64,000 bases of DNA from Spartobacteria bacterium UBA695 (lineage in GTDB: Bacteria; Verrucomicrobiota; Verrucomicrobiia; Chthoniobacterales; Chthoniobacteraceae): positions 62,001 to 126,000 of the forward strand of contig DBMP01000010.1 in NCBI GenBank assembly GCA_002298145.1, in the 5' to 3' direction. Numbering within the stretch: position 1 is the first letter of the stretch; each line of letters opens with the position of its first letter. A program made the position numbers and the translations under genes. A model generated the notes under the pieces. That model ran no database searches and was not told the origin of the DNA. It worked only from the letters and a program-made list of their open reading frames with translations. Of the stretch, positions 44,049-51,917 are shown one piece after another.

Positions 44049-44109
44049 AAACCCTCATTGTATTTTTCTCGAGGGTTTGGAACGTTTCCGGTGTTGTATT
44101 CGATGTGCG
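44049..44109. promoter_or_regulatory. Inverted repeat and ECF-type -35 motif between divergent metal genes
   Basis: AAACCCTC (44049-44056) and GAGGGTTT (44071-44078) form a perfect 8-bp inverted repeat. Immediately after lies GGAAC at 44079-44083, within a near-palindrome GGAACGTTTCC, giving GGAAC-like elements on both strands. GGAAC is the common -35 element of ECF sigma promoters, so this could be the autoregulated control region for both divergent units. No clean ECF -10 was found; evidence is suggestive. Confidence 0.4.
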
Positions 44110-44124
44110 CCCTAGCACGGACTT

Positions 44125-44436
44125 ATGAACGAAGACCTCAAACAAAAGCTGAACGCCTGGGAAGTCGATCTGGACATTCCCGCCCGCTTTCAGGCCAACG
44201 TCTGGGCGGAAATTGCCGCGCGGGAAAGCCGCTGGGACCGCCTGCTGAACTGGCTCGTGGCGGAATTCCACAAGCCGCTTCCCACGGTCGCCTTTGTGAC
44301 GCTGGCGCTAGCGCTCGGGACGGGAACGGCCTATTTCCGCGCCCAGGATTACAACGCCCGCAACGGGAAACAGATGGAGGCGCTCTACATGCAGACCATC
44401 AATCCCCTCGCCCACGCCCAAAACAGCCGTTCCTAA
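44125..44436 (+). CDS. Single-span membrane protein, CnrY-like anti-sigma candidate
   Basis: A 103-residue protein with an N-terminal amphipathic helix region (LKQKLNAWEVDLDIP), one membrane helix (about 54-72, PTVAFVTLALALGTGTAYF) and a short extracytoplasmic tail. It is first of three genes whose order and lengths (103, 157, 192) match cnrY, cnrX and cnrH. In that system CnrY binds the sigma factor through its N-terminal helices. Sequence similarity to CnrY is not evident to me, so the assignment is by topology and context. Confidence 0.6.
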   Translation: MNEDLKQKLNAWEVDLDIPARFQANVWAEIAARESRWDRLLNWLVAEFHKPLPTVAFVTLALALGTGTAYFRAQDYNARNGKQMEALYMQTINPLAHAQNSRS

Positions 44437-44446
44437 ACGTTCCTCA

Positions 44447-44920
44447 ATGAAACGCCTTTTTCTCATTTTGTTCATCACGGCGCTGGTGGCGGCGGGTGGT
44501 TATTTCGCCGCCTTTCACCTGATGGCCCATGGGACGCCCGCTCAGTGCCTCGTGAATCAACCCGACTGCGGCATGCGGTGGCTCAAAAGCGAATACCGCT
44601 TAACGGACGCCCAATACGCCAAAATCGCCCAGATGCACAGCGACTACCGCCCCACGTGCGACCTGCTTTGCGCCCGGGTGGCTGCGGCGAATGAGAAACT
44701 CAACGCGCTGATTGCCGCGAGCCCCACGGTGACGCCGGAGATCGAGGCGGAACTGAAAGAATGGGCGCTTTTGCAGAACGACTGCCGGGTGGCGATGCTC
44801 CGGCATGTCTACGCTGTTGCTGCTGAAATGAATCCCGAGGAGGGCCGCCGCTATATTCAGATGGCCACTTCCCGCATTGCGGCTCCTGGCATGGACCACG
44901 CGGCTTTGCTTTCCAAGTAA
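44447..44920 (+). CDS. Periplasmic metal-sensor protein, CnrX/heavy-metal-resistance-like
   Basis: A 157-residue protein with an N-terminal membrane anchor (about 3-26) and a periplasmic helical domain. Possible metal ligands are M63-H64, C71, C75, C113, H120 and M128, grouped in the first and third helices, in keeping with Spy/CnrX-like and Metal_resist domains. The arrangement MHSDYRPTCDLLC differs from classical CnrX His/Glu ligands, hinting at a thiol-based site. It is 10 bp downstream of the anti-sigma candidate and overlaps the sigma gene start (TAATG). Confidence 0.7.
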   Translation: MKRLFLILFITALVAAGGYFAAFHLMAHGTPAQCLVNQPDCGMRWLKSEYRLTDAQYAKIAQMHSDYRPTCDLLCARVAAANEKLNALIAASPTVTPEIEAELKEWALLQNDCRVAMLRHVYAVAAEMNPEEGRRYIQMATSRIAAPGMDHAALLSK

Positions 44921-45498
44921 TGGCAGGCACCGATCCTAACGCGGACACCGAGCTGATGCTTCGCTTGCAGGCCGGGGACGACACCGCCCTCAACCGCCTC
45001 ATGACAGGCTGGCAAACGCCACTCGTTCGGTTCATTTACCGCTACATTGGCAACCAGGAGGAGGCGCTTGATCTGGCCCAGGAGACCTTTGTGCGGGTTT
45101 ACCAGGCCCGGCACACCTACCGGCCCAAGACCAAATTTTCAAGCTGGCTTTTCACCATCGCCAGCAATCTTTGTCGCAACTACAAACGCTGGGAACATCG
45201 GCATCCGACCGTCGCCATGGTCAGCGAGGATGGCGAAACGGACATGGCGGATTCCTTGCCTGGTTCGGAAAAAACGCCCCGGGATACCGCCGCCCATAAC
45301 GACATGGCGGCCAAAGTGCGGGCTGCGATCCAGAGCCTGCCGCATGATCTGAAAACCGTGGTGCTGCTTTTTGAATACGAGGACCTTTCGTACGAAGAAA
45401 TCGCCGGAGTGCTGGGAGTGAGCGCCAAGGCCGTGGAAACGCGCCTTTACCGTGCCCGCAAGCTGCTCAAAGAGCTACTGGAAGGCATCGAAGGATAA
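44920..45498 (+). CDS. ECF RNA polymerase sigma factor (CnrH-like)
   Basis: A 192-residue ECF sigma. Region 2 (about 15-85) includes DLAQETFVRVYQ and FSSWLFTIASNLCRNYKR; region 4 (about 130-185) has LKTVVLLFEYEDLSYEEIAG and the recognition helix SAKAVETRLYRARKLL. It would direct RNA polymerase to promoters of the metal-response genes. Its ATG overlaps the stop of the sensor gene by one base. The stop is 4 bp before the 413-bp palindromic element. Confidence 0.92.
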   Translation: MAGTDPNADTELMLRLQAGDDTALNRLMTGWQTPLVRFIYRYIGNQEEALDLAQETFVRVYQARHTYRPKTKFSSWLFTIASNLCRNYKRWEHRHPTVAMVSEDGETDMADSLPGSEKTPRDTAAHNDMAAKVRAAIQSLPHDLKTVVLLFEYEDLSYEEIAGVLGVSAKAVETRLYRARKLLKELLEGIEG

Positions 45499-45502
45499 AA
45501 AA

Positions 45503-45915
45503 GGAAACGCAAGTTTCCACGGGATGCAAGGGGCATTGCCCCTTGCCGGGGACTGGGGCGGAGCCCCAGAAGCCAAACCCATCTGGCAAGGCGGGCTCCA
45601 GAACCTTGCGAGTATTAAAAAACGCCACCCCCGCCTTGCCTCATGCTGGAGAGCGAAGCGAATCCGCCAAGCGCCTTGGGCGCTTATCTCTGAGCGGTTA
45701 CCCCAAGAGTCCCCGAAAAATCGCTGCGCTCTTTTCGGGGAGGCAAGGCGGGCATGATGACTCAGGTGACGCGGACTTATTCCATCAGCGCCGCTTTAAA
45801 AAGTTGAGGTGAGGCCCGCCTTGCTTGGAAAACGGGGAGATGGGAGGCGCTGCCTCCCAAACCCTCCGGCAGGAGGCATTTGCCTCCTGCACCTCTTTAT
45901 GGAAACTCCGTTTTC
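45503..45915. repeat. 413-bp nested palindromic element between convergent genes
   Basis: Two inverted copies of a three-hairpin module flank a core. Left copy hairpins: 45503-45518, 45526-45546, 45553-45569. Right copy: 45841-45859, 45869-45890, 45901-45915. Stem bases differ between copies but remain paired. Inside, an 11-mer GGCAAGGCGGG alternates orientation at 45585-45595, 45630-45640, 45742-45752 and about 45814-45824, and smaller hairpins lie at 45669-45685 and 45711-45740. It fills the whole gap between the sigma and fumarase stops. Confidence 0.85.
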
Positions 45916-47576
45916 TAATGCTGGTCGGCAGGCGCGCAGGTATTGCACCCCTGTTTGCCGATCTGCTTAAAGAAGTCGTTCCCCTTGTCATCCACCAGGA
46001 TGAACGCCGGGAAGTTCTCAACTTCGATCTTCCAAATGGCTTCCATCCCCAGCTCGGGATACTCCAGGCACTCCACTTTCTTGATATTCTCCGCAGCCAG
46101 CAAAGCCGCCGGACCGCCAATGGACCCGAGGTAGAACCCGCCATGCTTCTTGCACGCGTCGGTGACCTGCTGCGAGCGGTTGCCCTTGGCAATCATGATC
46201 TTCGAGCCGCCATTGGCCTGGAAAAGGTCCACATAGCTATCCATACGCCCAGCCGTCGTCGGTCCAAATGAACCGGAAGGCAGCCCCGCCGGGGTCTTCG
46301 CCGGGCCCGCGTAATAGATCGGATGCGCCTTGAGGTAATCCGGCAGGCCCTCGCCCGCGTCAACGCGCTCCTTCAGCTTCGCATGCGCAATGTCGCGCCC
46401 CACGATGATCGTCCCGTCCAGCGAAAGGCGGGTGGACACCGGGTACTTGGAAAGCTCCGCGAGCACCTCTTCAATCGGCCGATTAAGGTTGATTTTGACC
46501 ACTTCGCCCTCGGCCGCCGTGCGGTATTTCTCGGGAATAAAGCGGGCCGGGTTGGCTTCGAGCTTCTCGATCCAAACGCCGTCTTTATTGATCTTGGCCT
46601 TGATATTGCGGTCAGCCGAGCAGGAAACGCCCAGGCCCACCGGGCAGGAAGCGCCGTGGCGCGGGAGGCGCACCACGCGGATATCGAGAGCGTAGTACTT
46701 GCCGCCAAACTGCGCGCCAAAGCCGATGTTTTGCGCTTCCTTGAGCAGCGCGGCTTCAAGGTCGAGGTCGCGGAACGCCTGGCCCTGCGCATTGCCCTTC
46801 GTCGGCAGCGCGTCGAGGTACTTGACGCTGGCGAGCTTGACCGTTTTGAGGCATTTCTCGGCGCTCGTGCCGCCGATGACAATCGCGATGTGATAGGGAG
46901 GACAAGCCGCCGTGCCGAGGGACTTCATCTTCTCGACGAGGAAGGGAATCAGCGTCTTCGGATTAAGAAGCGCCTTGGTCTCCTGGTAGAGGTAGGTCTT
47001 GTTGGCCGAGCCGCCCCCCTTGGCGACGCAGAGGAACTCGTATTCGTCGCCGGGAACCGCGTCGATGTCGATCTGGGCCGGGAGATTGTTGCCGGTGTTC
47101 TTCTCCTCGTACATGTCGAGGGCGATGGTCTGGGAATAGCGCAGGTTCTCGCCCGTGTAGGTTTCCCAAACGCCTTTGCTGATCGCCTCGGCGTCGTTGA
47201 TGCCGGTCCAGACCTGCTGGCCCTTGTGCCCCACGACATTGGCCGTGCCGGTGTCCTGGCAGAAAGGCAGCACGCCGCGGGCCGCCACTTCGGCGTTGCG
47301 AAGCATCGTCAGGGCCACGTAGCGGTCGTTCTCGCTGGCCTCGGGATCATCGAGGATCGCGGCCACCTGGGCAAGGTGCTTGGGCCGCAGCATGAAGGCG
47401 CAGTCACGGAAAGCGGCGCGGGAAAGCGCGGTGAGGGCCTCGGGGGAAACTTTGAGAATTTCCTTCCCCTCGAATTCGCCAAGGGAGATGCCTTCCTTTG
47501 TGAGGAGGTAATATTCGGTGTCGTCTTTCCCAAGGGGGAACGGGTCCTGGTACTGAAAAGGAGTCGGAGTCGCCAT
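45915..47576 (-). CDS. Class I fumarate hydratase (iron-sulfur type)
   Basis: A 553-residue class I fumarase converting fumarate to malate in the TCA cycle or the reductive route to succinate. The N-terminal domain (about 50-330) carries GVLPFCQDTGTANVVG, a Cys for the Fe-S cluster, and the C-terminal domain (about 360-553) includes LSLDGTIIVGRDIAHAK and GPTTAGRMDSY. The ATG at 47574-47576 is chosen as the family start; upstream codons belong to the leader. A promoter (47592-47621) lies just upstream. In an organism with a methylmalonyl-CoA pathway it could supply the fumarate step of propionate formation. Confidence 0.92.
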   Translation of the reverse strand: MATPTPFQYQDPFPLGKDDTEYYLLTKEGISLGEFEGKEILKVSPEALTALSRAAFRDCAFMLRPKHLAQVAAILDDPEASENDRYVALTMLRNAEVAARGVLPFCQDTGTANVVGHKGQQVWTGINDAEAISKGVWETYTGENLRYSQTIALDMYEEKNTGNNLPAQIDIDAVPGDEYEFLCVAKGGGSANKTYLYQETKALLNPKTLIPFLVEKMKSLGTAACPPYHIAIVIGGTSAEKCLKTVKLASVKYLDALPTKGNAQGQAFRDLDLEAALLKEAQNIGFGAQFGGKYYALDIRVVRLPRHGASCPVGLGVSCSADRNIKAKINKDGVWIEKLEANPARFIPEKYRTAAEGEVVKINLNRPIEEVLAELSKYPVSTRLSLDGTIIVGRDIAHAKLKERVDAGEGLPDYLKAHPIYYAGPAKTPAGLPSGSFGPTTAGRMDSYVDLFQANGGSKIMIAKGNRSQQVTDACKKHGGFYLGSIGGPAALLAAENIKKVECLEYPELGMEAIWKIEVENFPAFILVDDKGNDFFKQIGKQGCNTCAPADQH

Positions 47577-47591
47577 AAAATATAAAAACCA

Positions 47592-47621
47592 CTTATAGCG
47601 CACTTTTCCCCAAGGGCTCAA
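47592..47621 (-). promoter_or_regulatory. Sigma-70 promoter of the fumarase gene
   Basis: On the minus strand, TTGAGC (plus 47616-47621) and TATAAG (plus 47592-47597) are 18 bp apart, giving a start point near 47585, only about 10 nt before the ATG at 47576. The consensus match is good but unverified. Confidence 0.55.
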
Positions 47622-47670
47622 CACGGTTTGCAAATCTTTTTACCGCGTTCGCCCGGTCCCCGGGGGGAGT

Positions 47671-47781
47671 CAGGAACTCAGGATGGAAGTTGCGGAAGGC
47701 TGTTTTGGGGCTAAACGTACAGTCCCGTGTAGCGACGGGACCGCTTAAACAACCCGCTAAGCGACTGATCCTGAGTCCCTG
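47671..47781. repeat. Long-stem structured element downstream of cheX
   Basis: CAGGAACTCAGGAT (47671-47684) is complementary to 47768-47781 with one mismatch, enclosing an internal hairpin (GTCCCGT at 47722-47728, ACGGGAC at 47735-47741). It begins 6 bp after the cheX stop, so it would lie in the 3' part of that transcript. The two-level structure resembles a MITE-like or small-RNA-like element. No T-run follows, so simple terminator action is unlikely. Confidence 0.55.
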
Positions 47782-47786
47782 AAATT

Positions 47787-48284
47787 TTAGTTGGCGCTGA
47801 GCGCCGCCGGGGCGTCTCCGATGCAGACAATCAAGAGGGAGCGCTTGGATTGCCAGACGATCGGGATGACGTAACGGGCGGTATTTTTCGGCCAGAGCAG
47901 GTGCTCGGGGCGGCCGGAAAACACCACGGGAACGGAAATCATAAACCCCGGCCCGAGCTGCTTGCGCACGTTACCGGTAAAGGTATTGGCCACCTCGCCG
48001 CAGATGTCGCAGCGCAGCTCGTCGGTGGGCTGGTACTCCGCGATGTGCCCGAGGAGCTCGTCGAGCAGCGGGCGCGGAGCGGTGAAAAAGACGCAGCCCT
48101 GTAGGTCGCCCGTAACACCGATGACGGAGGTGACGTCCAGCAGTTCGGCTTCCCCTTCCAGCAGGAAGGGCGTTCCGATTTCCGCGGGAATGCACGCCAC
48201 GCGGTCGAAATACCGCATGATAGCCTGCACGAAGATCGAGAGCGTGGCTTGATGGAGGGAGGTGGAGGCGGTGGTCGAACTCAT
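47787..48284 (-). CDS. cheX: CheX-family chemotaxis phosphatase
   Basis: A 165-residue CheC/CheX-type protein that would dephosphorylate CheY. The phosphatase helix motif is CDICGEVANTFTGN, with the Glu and Asn typical of CheX (E-x-x-N). A second, later motif of CheC is absent, which favours CheX. It overlaps the cheY start by four bases on the same strand, as the two act on each other. A possible contact with the N-terminal MSSTTAST tail is unremarkable. Confidence 0.85.
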   Translation of the reverse strand: MSSTTASTSLHQATLSIFVQAIMRYFDRVACIPAEIGTPFLLEGEAELLDVTSVIGVTGDLQGCVFFTAPRPLLDELLGHIAEYQPTDELRCDICGEVANTFTGNVRKQLGPGFMISVPVVFSGRPEHLLWPKNTARYVIPIVWQSKRSLLIVCIGDAPAALSAN

Positions 48285-48652
48285 GAGATGGAGTCGAAAG
48301 CGAGCATTTCGTTGACGGCGGCCACCAGCTCTTCGTTGGTAAACGGTTTGCAGATGAACTGATCCGCGCCCATCGTGAGCGCCTCAATGGCCGTGGAGTC
48401 GTCCGCCAGCGCGGAGACGATCATGATTTTCGTGTCCGGCTTGATCTGCAGCAGTTCCTCCAGCGTGGCAATGCCGTCCATGTGGGGCATGGTGATGTCG
48501 AGCGTCACCACGTCGGGCATGAAGTCCTTAAACTCCTCAATGGCCCGGAGGCCGTCGGCCGCCGTCCGGATCTCATCAAAAAGCGAGGGAACCAGAGTGC
48601 GCTCGATCGCACGCCGGATGATCATCGAATCGTCAACAATTAGGAGTTTCAT
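48281..48652 (-). CDS. cheY: CheY-like single-domain response regulator
   Basis: A 123-residue receiver domain. Acidic pocket D7-D8, phosphoacceptor Asp in VVTLDITMP (residue 52), the Thr/Ser switch in VSALADD and the conserved Lys in ICKPF are all present. There is no output domain, so it must act by protein contact, for example with a motor or pilus component. It overlaps cheX and follows the CheA-like gene by 38 bp. Confidence 0.92.
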   Translation of the reverse strand: MKLLIVDDSMIIRRAIERTLVPSLFDEIRTAADGLRAIEEFKDFMPDVVTLDITMPHMDGIATLEELLQIKPDTKIMIVSALADDSTAIEALTMGADQFICKPFTNEELVAAVNEMLAFDSIS

Positions 48653-48690
48653 AAGCTAAGAGTTCTGGGGGGAACAGGGGGGAAAGGCAT

Positions 48691-50571
48691 CTAGGCCAGC
48701 GGGACCAGTAGCTCGAACTGGCAGTAGCGGCCCGTGCCGAACTCCATCTGGATTTCGCCTTTGAGCTGGCCGGAAATGGATTCGTGCAGCGCGTCCAGGC
48801 CCACTCCCCTGCCCGCGTCCTCGGTGACGCTGGCGGCGGTGGAGAAGCCGGGTTCGAAAATGATGGGCAGGATTTCGTTCTGGGTCAGCAGGGCCGCTTT
48901 CTCGGCGCTCAGAAGCCCCTCGCGAACTGCCTTGGAGCGGATCGCCTCGACGTCCAGCCCCGCGCCGTCGTCGCGGCAGACCAGGTGCACGGCGTGGGCT
49001 TCTCGGGCGATGTTGATGGTGACGTTGATGACGCCGCAGCCATCCTTGCCCTCGGCCTGGCGCTTCTCGGGCGCTTCGATGCCGTGAACCACACAGTTGC
49101 GCACGAGCTGGAAGGTGGCGTCGCGCAGGGCGGTCTGGAGGTTGAGCGGGAGGTTATCGTACCCAGAGACGGCCCACTCGATGCGGGCTTGTTTCCCGGC
49201 CCGGGTGGCGCAGGTGCGAACGAGTTCCTCGGAGGCGGCCATCAGCTCCGAGGAGGGGGTCGCCCCGGAGTGGGTATCGGGAACGGCAGCGCGGCTCATG
49301 CTGGAAATCTTTTCCATCAGCTCCTGGGCCTCTTTGAGGACGCTCTGGAACTTCGAGATGGAGACCAGCACGGTGATCAAGTCTTGGTTGGAAGCGGCCG
49401 GGTTGCGGCGCAGGTCGTTGAGGAGATCCTCGATGCGGTGAATCTCCCGCTCCAGCAGCGGCAGGCCCAACGCGGTGGCCTGGCTCTTGAGCTTGTGGAC
49501 GGCTCGGAAGACCCGGTTGACCCGCTCCTGCGGCGTCTCGGTGGGCACCGGCTCGCTGGAGGCCTCGCGGAAGGAGGTGTTGACGCTGGTCATGACGGCC
49601 TCGGCCTCCTTGAGGAAGGCGCGGAGGTGGACCGGGTCGGCGTTGAGGAGATCGCAGAGGAGCGAGAGCTGTTTCTCGCGGCGTTCGCCTTCCTCGCGCA
49701 GCTTGCCCTCCAGTTGGATGCGCTCGCTGACGTCGACGGCGGTGACTAGCACGCGGGCGATCTGCTCGTCGGAATAGACGCGCTGGAAGTTGAATTCGAC
49801 GCTCTTGGGCGCAAAGCCCCCCTCGGGCCGCTGGAAGTTGAGCTCGACGCGCTTGAGCGGATTGAATTTCTGGAGCTGCTTGGAGTTTTTGCGCGGGTTG
49901 AAGAGGAGCGCGATGTAGTTGCTGATGGTCTGGTGATGCTTCTCGGGGACCAGCGGGCGCATGAGGCGCATGAAATTGCGTGAGGCGGCATCGGGAATCT
50001 GGAAGATCCCTTTTAGCTCCTCGGAGTACTGGCCGCTGATGGTCCCCTCGCTGTTAATCAGGAAGACCCCCTGCTTGACGTTGGCGAGGATGGCCTCGGT
50101 TTCGGATTTGAGCGACTTGAGTTCGCTTTCCGCGATTTCGAGGTCGAGGCTGAGACGCTCGAAAAGCACGTTGGTCTGTTCCAGCTCCGTCTTGGATGCC
50201 GTGAGGCCTTCCTCCGTAAGTCTCAGCCGGTCCGCCGTTTCCGCTAGTTCTTCCTCCTTTTGCCCCAGTTGCGCCCCCACCTCGGCAAGCTGGCCGGAGA
50301 GCTCGCCGTGCATCTTGGCTTCGGCCTGGTGGCTCTTGCGCAGCTCGATGGAGGACTGAATACAGCGGGCCAGGAAGCAGCCGTTCAAGATGAGCAGCGT
50401 TAGAAACCAGGCATACGTCTGCCCCGCGTATTGGGTGACGCCCAGGTAGGAAACCGCCAGGACGAGAAAGAAAAGCAGGTAAGGGATTAGATCGGTGAAT
50501 TCAAATTTCGCTTTCTCAATCTTATCCTTGAATGGCATGTCCTGCAGCGCTCCGTTTGCTTGGTTTTCCAT
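48691..50571 (-). CDS. Membrane-anchored CheA-like histidine kinase with Hpt domain
   Basis: A 626-residue kinase: two N-terminal helices (about 27-44 and 52-70), a long coiled coil (75-165), a PAS-like region (about 160-290), an Hpt domain with phosphoacceptor His359 (RAVHKLKSQA), and a C-terminal HATPase (about 440-626) with RNCVVHGIEAP (N-box), DDGAGLD and GRGVGLDAL. This is a CheA-like layout, but without the P5 CheW-like domain and with a membrane anchor, so it may sense signals directly. The start is placed at the ATG 50569-50571; an upstream ATG at 50628 gives a longer form. Confidence 0.85.
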   Translation of the reverse strand: MENQANGALQDMPFKDKIEKAKFEFTDLIPYLLFFLVLAVSYLGVTQYAGQTYAWFLTLLILNGCFLARCIQSSIELRKSHQAEAKMHGELSGQLAEVGAQLGQKEEELAETADRLRLTEEGLTASKTELEQTNVLFERLSLDLEIAESELKSLKSETEAILANVKQGVFLINSEGTISGQYSEELKGIFQIPDAASRNFMRLMRPLVPEKHHQTISNYIALLFNPRKNSKQLQKFNPLKRVELNFQRPEGGFAPKSVEFNFQRVYSDEQIARVLVTAVDVSERIQLEGKLREEGERREKQLSLLCDLLNADPVHLRAFLKEAEAVMTSVNTSFREASSEPVPTETPQERVNRVFRAVHKLKSQATALGLPLLEREIHRIEDLLNDLRRNPAASNQDLITVLVSISKFQSVLKEAQELMEKISSMSRAAVPDTHSGATPSSELMAASEELVRTCATRAGKQARIEWAVSGYDNLPLNLQTALRDATFQLVRNCVVHGIEAPEKRQAEGKDGCGVINVTINIAREAHAVHLVCRDDGAGLDVEAIRSKAVREGLLSAEKAALLTQNEILPIIFEPGFSTAASVTEDAGRGVGLDALHESISGQLKGEIQMEFGTGRYCQFELLVPLA

Positions 50572-50794
50572 GGGTGTTTCCGGGGGGAGAAGGGTTTGGA
50601 GACGATATAACAGCATGTCCGATGCCATGCAGTGTTACATCCTCATCAATTTTGAGCCCTTTCGCGATTTTTACCCCGTTTTCCCGGCAAATACGGCCTT
50701 GTTTTTTCGCAATTCTGCTCAAACCGGACGCCTATTGCGTCAGTTTTGAACAAATAACCGCTCTTGGGTGCCCTTTTTGCACCCCCTGGGGGGA

Positions 50795-51892
50795 TTAGGA
50801 GACTGCGCCCGCCGAGTTGGCGAGTTCGGCTTCTTCCTTGGGTAGGAAAACCTTGAAGCGGTTCTTATCGATGGCCTTCATGAAGGCCTCGTGCGGCGAG
50901 ACGTACCCCTTTTGCATGACGCTCCAGATGGCATCGTCCATGAACTGCATCCCCTGCCCCTTGCCGCCGACGATGACGTCTTGCAGCTTCTGGGTGGCGC
51001 CTTCACGGATGATGGCGGAGACGGCGGAGTTGCTAACCAGGATTTCGTTGACCGCGAGGCGGCCCGCTTTGTCGCAGCGCTTCATGAGGAGCTGGGCGAC
51101 GACGCCGCGCAGCGAGGCGGCCAGCATCGTGCGCACCTGTCCCTGCTGCTCGGCCGGGAAGACGTCGACGAGACGGTCAACGGTTTTGCGGGCGTTGTTG
51201 GTGTGCAGGGTGCCGAAGACGAGCAGGCCGGTTTCGGCGGCGGTCAAGGCGAGCGAGATGGTTTCCAAGTCGCGCATTTCACCGACCAGAATGATGTCGG
51301 CGTCCTCGCGGAGGGCGGCTTTCAGGCCGACGGGGAAGGAGGGGGCGTGGTCGGGCACCTCGCGCTGGGTGATGATGCTCTTTTTGTTGTTGTGAACGAA
51401 TTCGATCGGCTCCTCGATGGTGACGATGTGCCGGGAAAAGTTGACGTTGATGTAGTCCATCATCGCCGCGAGCGTGGTCGATTTACCGGAGCCCGTTGGC
51501 CCGGTTACCAGCACCAAGCCGCCGCGCATTTTACAGAATTCCTTGACGACGGGCGGGATGCCGAGCTGCTCCAGGGTGAGGATTTTGGTCGGGATGAGGC
51601 GGAATACCGCGCCGTAGCCGTAGGCCTGCTTGAGGAAGTTGCAGCGGAAACGGGAGTCGGCGTCCATTTCGTAGGCGAAGTCGAGGTCGCCAATTTCTTC
51701 GTAGCGGGCCCAGCGCTCGGGGCCGCTGATCTCGCTCATCATGTAGGCGCACTCTTCCCGGGTGAGCGGTTCGTTGCGGATGGGGATGATGTCGCCGTGC
51801 TGACGGATCTTGGGGGGCTGGCCCTGGGCCAGGTGAAGGTCGGAAGCGCCCGCTTCGATGAGGACTTTGAAAAACTGGTCGATGTAAGGCAT
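50795..51892 (-). CDS. pilT: PilT-family type IV pilus retraction ATPase
   Basis: A 365-residue PilT. The N-terminal PAS-like domain starts MPYIDQFFKVLIEAGASDLH, with Walker A GPTGSGKSTT (about 130-139), the Asp box HIVTIEEPIEFVH, Walker B LVGEMRDLETIS and the His box TAAETGLLVFGTLHTNNA. The C-terminal GMQFMDDAIW-type segment and AIIREG motif (AIRNLIRE-type) support retraction function. It lies between the CheA-like gene and a second PilT-like gene. Confidence 0.93.
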   Translation of the reverse strand: MPYIDQFFKVLIEAGASDLHLAQGQPPKIRQHGDIIPIRNEPLTREECAYMMSEISGPERWARYEEIGDLDFAYEMDADSRFRCNFLKQAYGYGAVFRLIPTKILTLEQLGIPPVVKEFCKMRGGLVLVTGPTGSGKSTTLAAMMDYINVNFSRHIVTIEEPIEFVHNNKKSIITQREVPDHAPSFPVGLKAALREDADIILVGEMRDLETISLALTAAETGLLVFGTLHTNNARKTVDRLVDVFPAEQQGQVRTMLAASLRGVVAQLLMKRCDKAGRLAVNEILVSNSAVSAIIREGATQKLQDVIVGGKGQGMQFMDDAIWSVMQKGYVSPHEAFMKAIDKNRFKVFLPKEEAELANSAGAVS

Positions 51893-51917
51893 GGGGGCTT
51901 AAAAAAGGGAGGGAGGA

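Noticed and set aside
50760..50800. Terminator after pilT
   Set aside because: A GGGTGC/GCACCC hairpin exists, but no T-run follows on the minus strand.
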